A stretch of 64,000 bases of DNA from CAZDBA01 sp965224765 (GTDB lineage Bacteria > Planctomycetota > Planctomycetia > Pirellulales > Pirellulaceae). Where the stretch lies: assembly GCA_965224765.1 (NCBI GenBank), contig CBDDAC010000014.1, positions 62,001 to 126,000 of the forward strand, read 5' to 3'. The notes beneath the pieces were generated by a model. The model was not told the origin of the DNA. It did no database searches and was given only the letters and a program-made list of their open reading frames with translations. Shown here piece after piece: positions 63,574 to 64,000 of this stretch. The position numbers were made by a program, and so were the translations under genes. Numbering within the stretch: the first letter of the stretch is position 1; the number at the start of each line of letters is the position of its first letter.

Positions 63574-64000
63574 GACCTGCAAGTTCTATCGGTGACCTTA
63601 CACCGGGCGGTATCGCAACGTTGGCCTGTTTGATGGAGGTGTCGGCGCCTAAACCGGGGAACGTTCATCGCGGTGCCGACTTTGCGGATACCTCGTTCTA
63701 TGATTTTCAAACAAGCGCGGTGATTCTTGGGCAGACCATTGATCGATGCCTTGACCGCCCGATTGGGGAAATGATTCTGGAATGTGTTCGGGCGAATCGG
63801 TGGCACGTCGGGAAGAATACCAATCTAGGGATGATTCTCCTGCTTTGCCCTTTGGCAAAATCCATTCGGTTAGATGACTCCAGCTCATGTCGCCTTGATC
63901 AAGATTTGACGGGGAATACATTGAGTCAATTGGACCGCCAGGATTGCAGTGATGTCTACCAAGCCATTGGGTTGGCTGCACCAGGAGGTCTGGGCGAAAG
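63570..64000 (+). CDS. CitG/MdcB-like triphosphoribosyl-dephospho-CoA synthase family, partial
   Basis: First 143 residues of a protein cut by the right edge. The family signature is present: ACLMEVSAPKPGNVHRGADF, SFYDFQTSAVILG and HVGKNTNLGMILLLCPLA. CitG proteins make the citrate lyase prosthetic group precursor. Planctomycetes and archaea have CitG-like proteins without citrate lyase, some linked to tetrahydromethanopterin-dependent C1 genes, and the same could hold here. Coupled to the upstream hydrolase by ATGA. Confidence 0.82.
   Translation, partial: MRPASSIGDLTPGGIATLACLMEVSAPKPGNVHRGADFADTSFYDFQTSAVILGQTIDRCLDRPIGEMILECVRANRWHVGKNTNLGMILLLCPLAKSIRLDDSSSCRLDQDLTGNTLSQLDRQDCSDVYQAIGLAAPGGLGE

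Overview
The window looks like a chromosome segment of a planctomycete, most likely Pirellulaceae. The signs are a 1641-residue secreted protein with the LEPR-XLL start signal, a DUF1570 secreted protease-like protein, a Tat-exported Gfo/Idh/MocA oxidoreductase, small ECF sigma units, many single genes with long spacers, and base composition near 50 % G+C judged by eye. No phage, insertion sequence, CRISPR array or rRNA was seen.

Left part (1-19 kb): an ECF sigma factor with a membrane protein and a secreted protein; an AraC regulator; a SMI1/KNR4-like remnant and an M16 protease; tryptophan 2,3-dioxygenase; the Tat oxidoreductase; the DUF1570 protein; a two-domain ABC permease; the LEPR-XLL protein; a parvulin; xylose isomerase; and an SDR enzyme. 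Middle (19-38 kb): RNase P RNA, then two adjacent damaged genes. mutS is split by one frameshift. A Wzc-type tyrosine kinase is split by three shifts, each explained by one extra base in a homopolymer. A DacZ-like diadenylate cyclase, an ArsR/SRPBCC pair with twin operators, nnrE, fmdB-like, guaB and xseA-xseB follow.

The most unusual locus is 35.46-36.74 kb. A promoter, a conserved-looking protein of unknown function, two tandem RNAs with tRNA halves in swapped order (3' half before 5' half) and a terminator form one compact unit. The second RNA carries a stem resembling the Ro60-binding stem of bacterial Y RNAs (YrlA class). No Ro60 gene lies in the window.

Right part (38-64 kb): an isoprenoid/cofactor cluster (prenyl synthase, dxs, nadK); an arsM-arsS pair for methylated arsenic and arsenosugars; an amidohydrolase; a small membrane protein; a prepilin-peptidase-like protein with an altered active site; a CDGSH protein; arabinose-5-phosphate isomerase coupled to an MsbA-like exporter; and a complete pseudaminic acid operon (pseB-pseC-pseF-pseGH fusion-pseI). 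Next come two methyltransferases and a glycan-type gene, then a haloalkane-dehalogenase-like hydrolase coupled to a CitG-like protein cut by the right edge. Together the right end looks devoted to surface glycans.

A family of short palindromic repeats (core GGGTGCCATG next to a CATGCCCACGC hairpin) sits in at least five intergenic sites.
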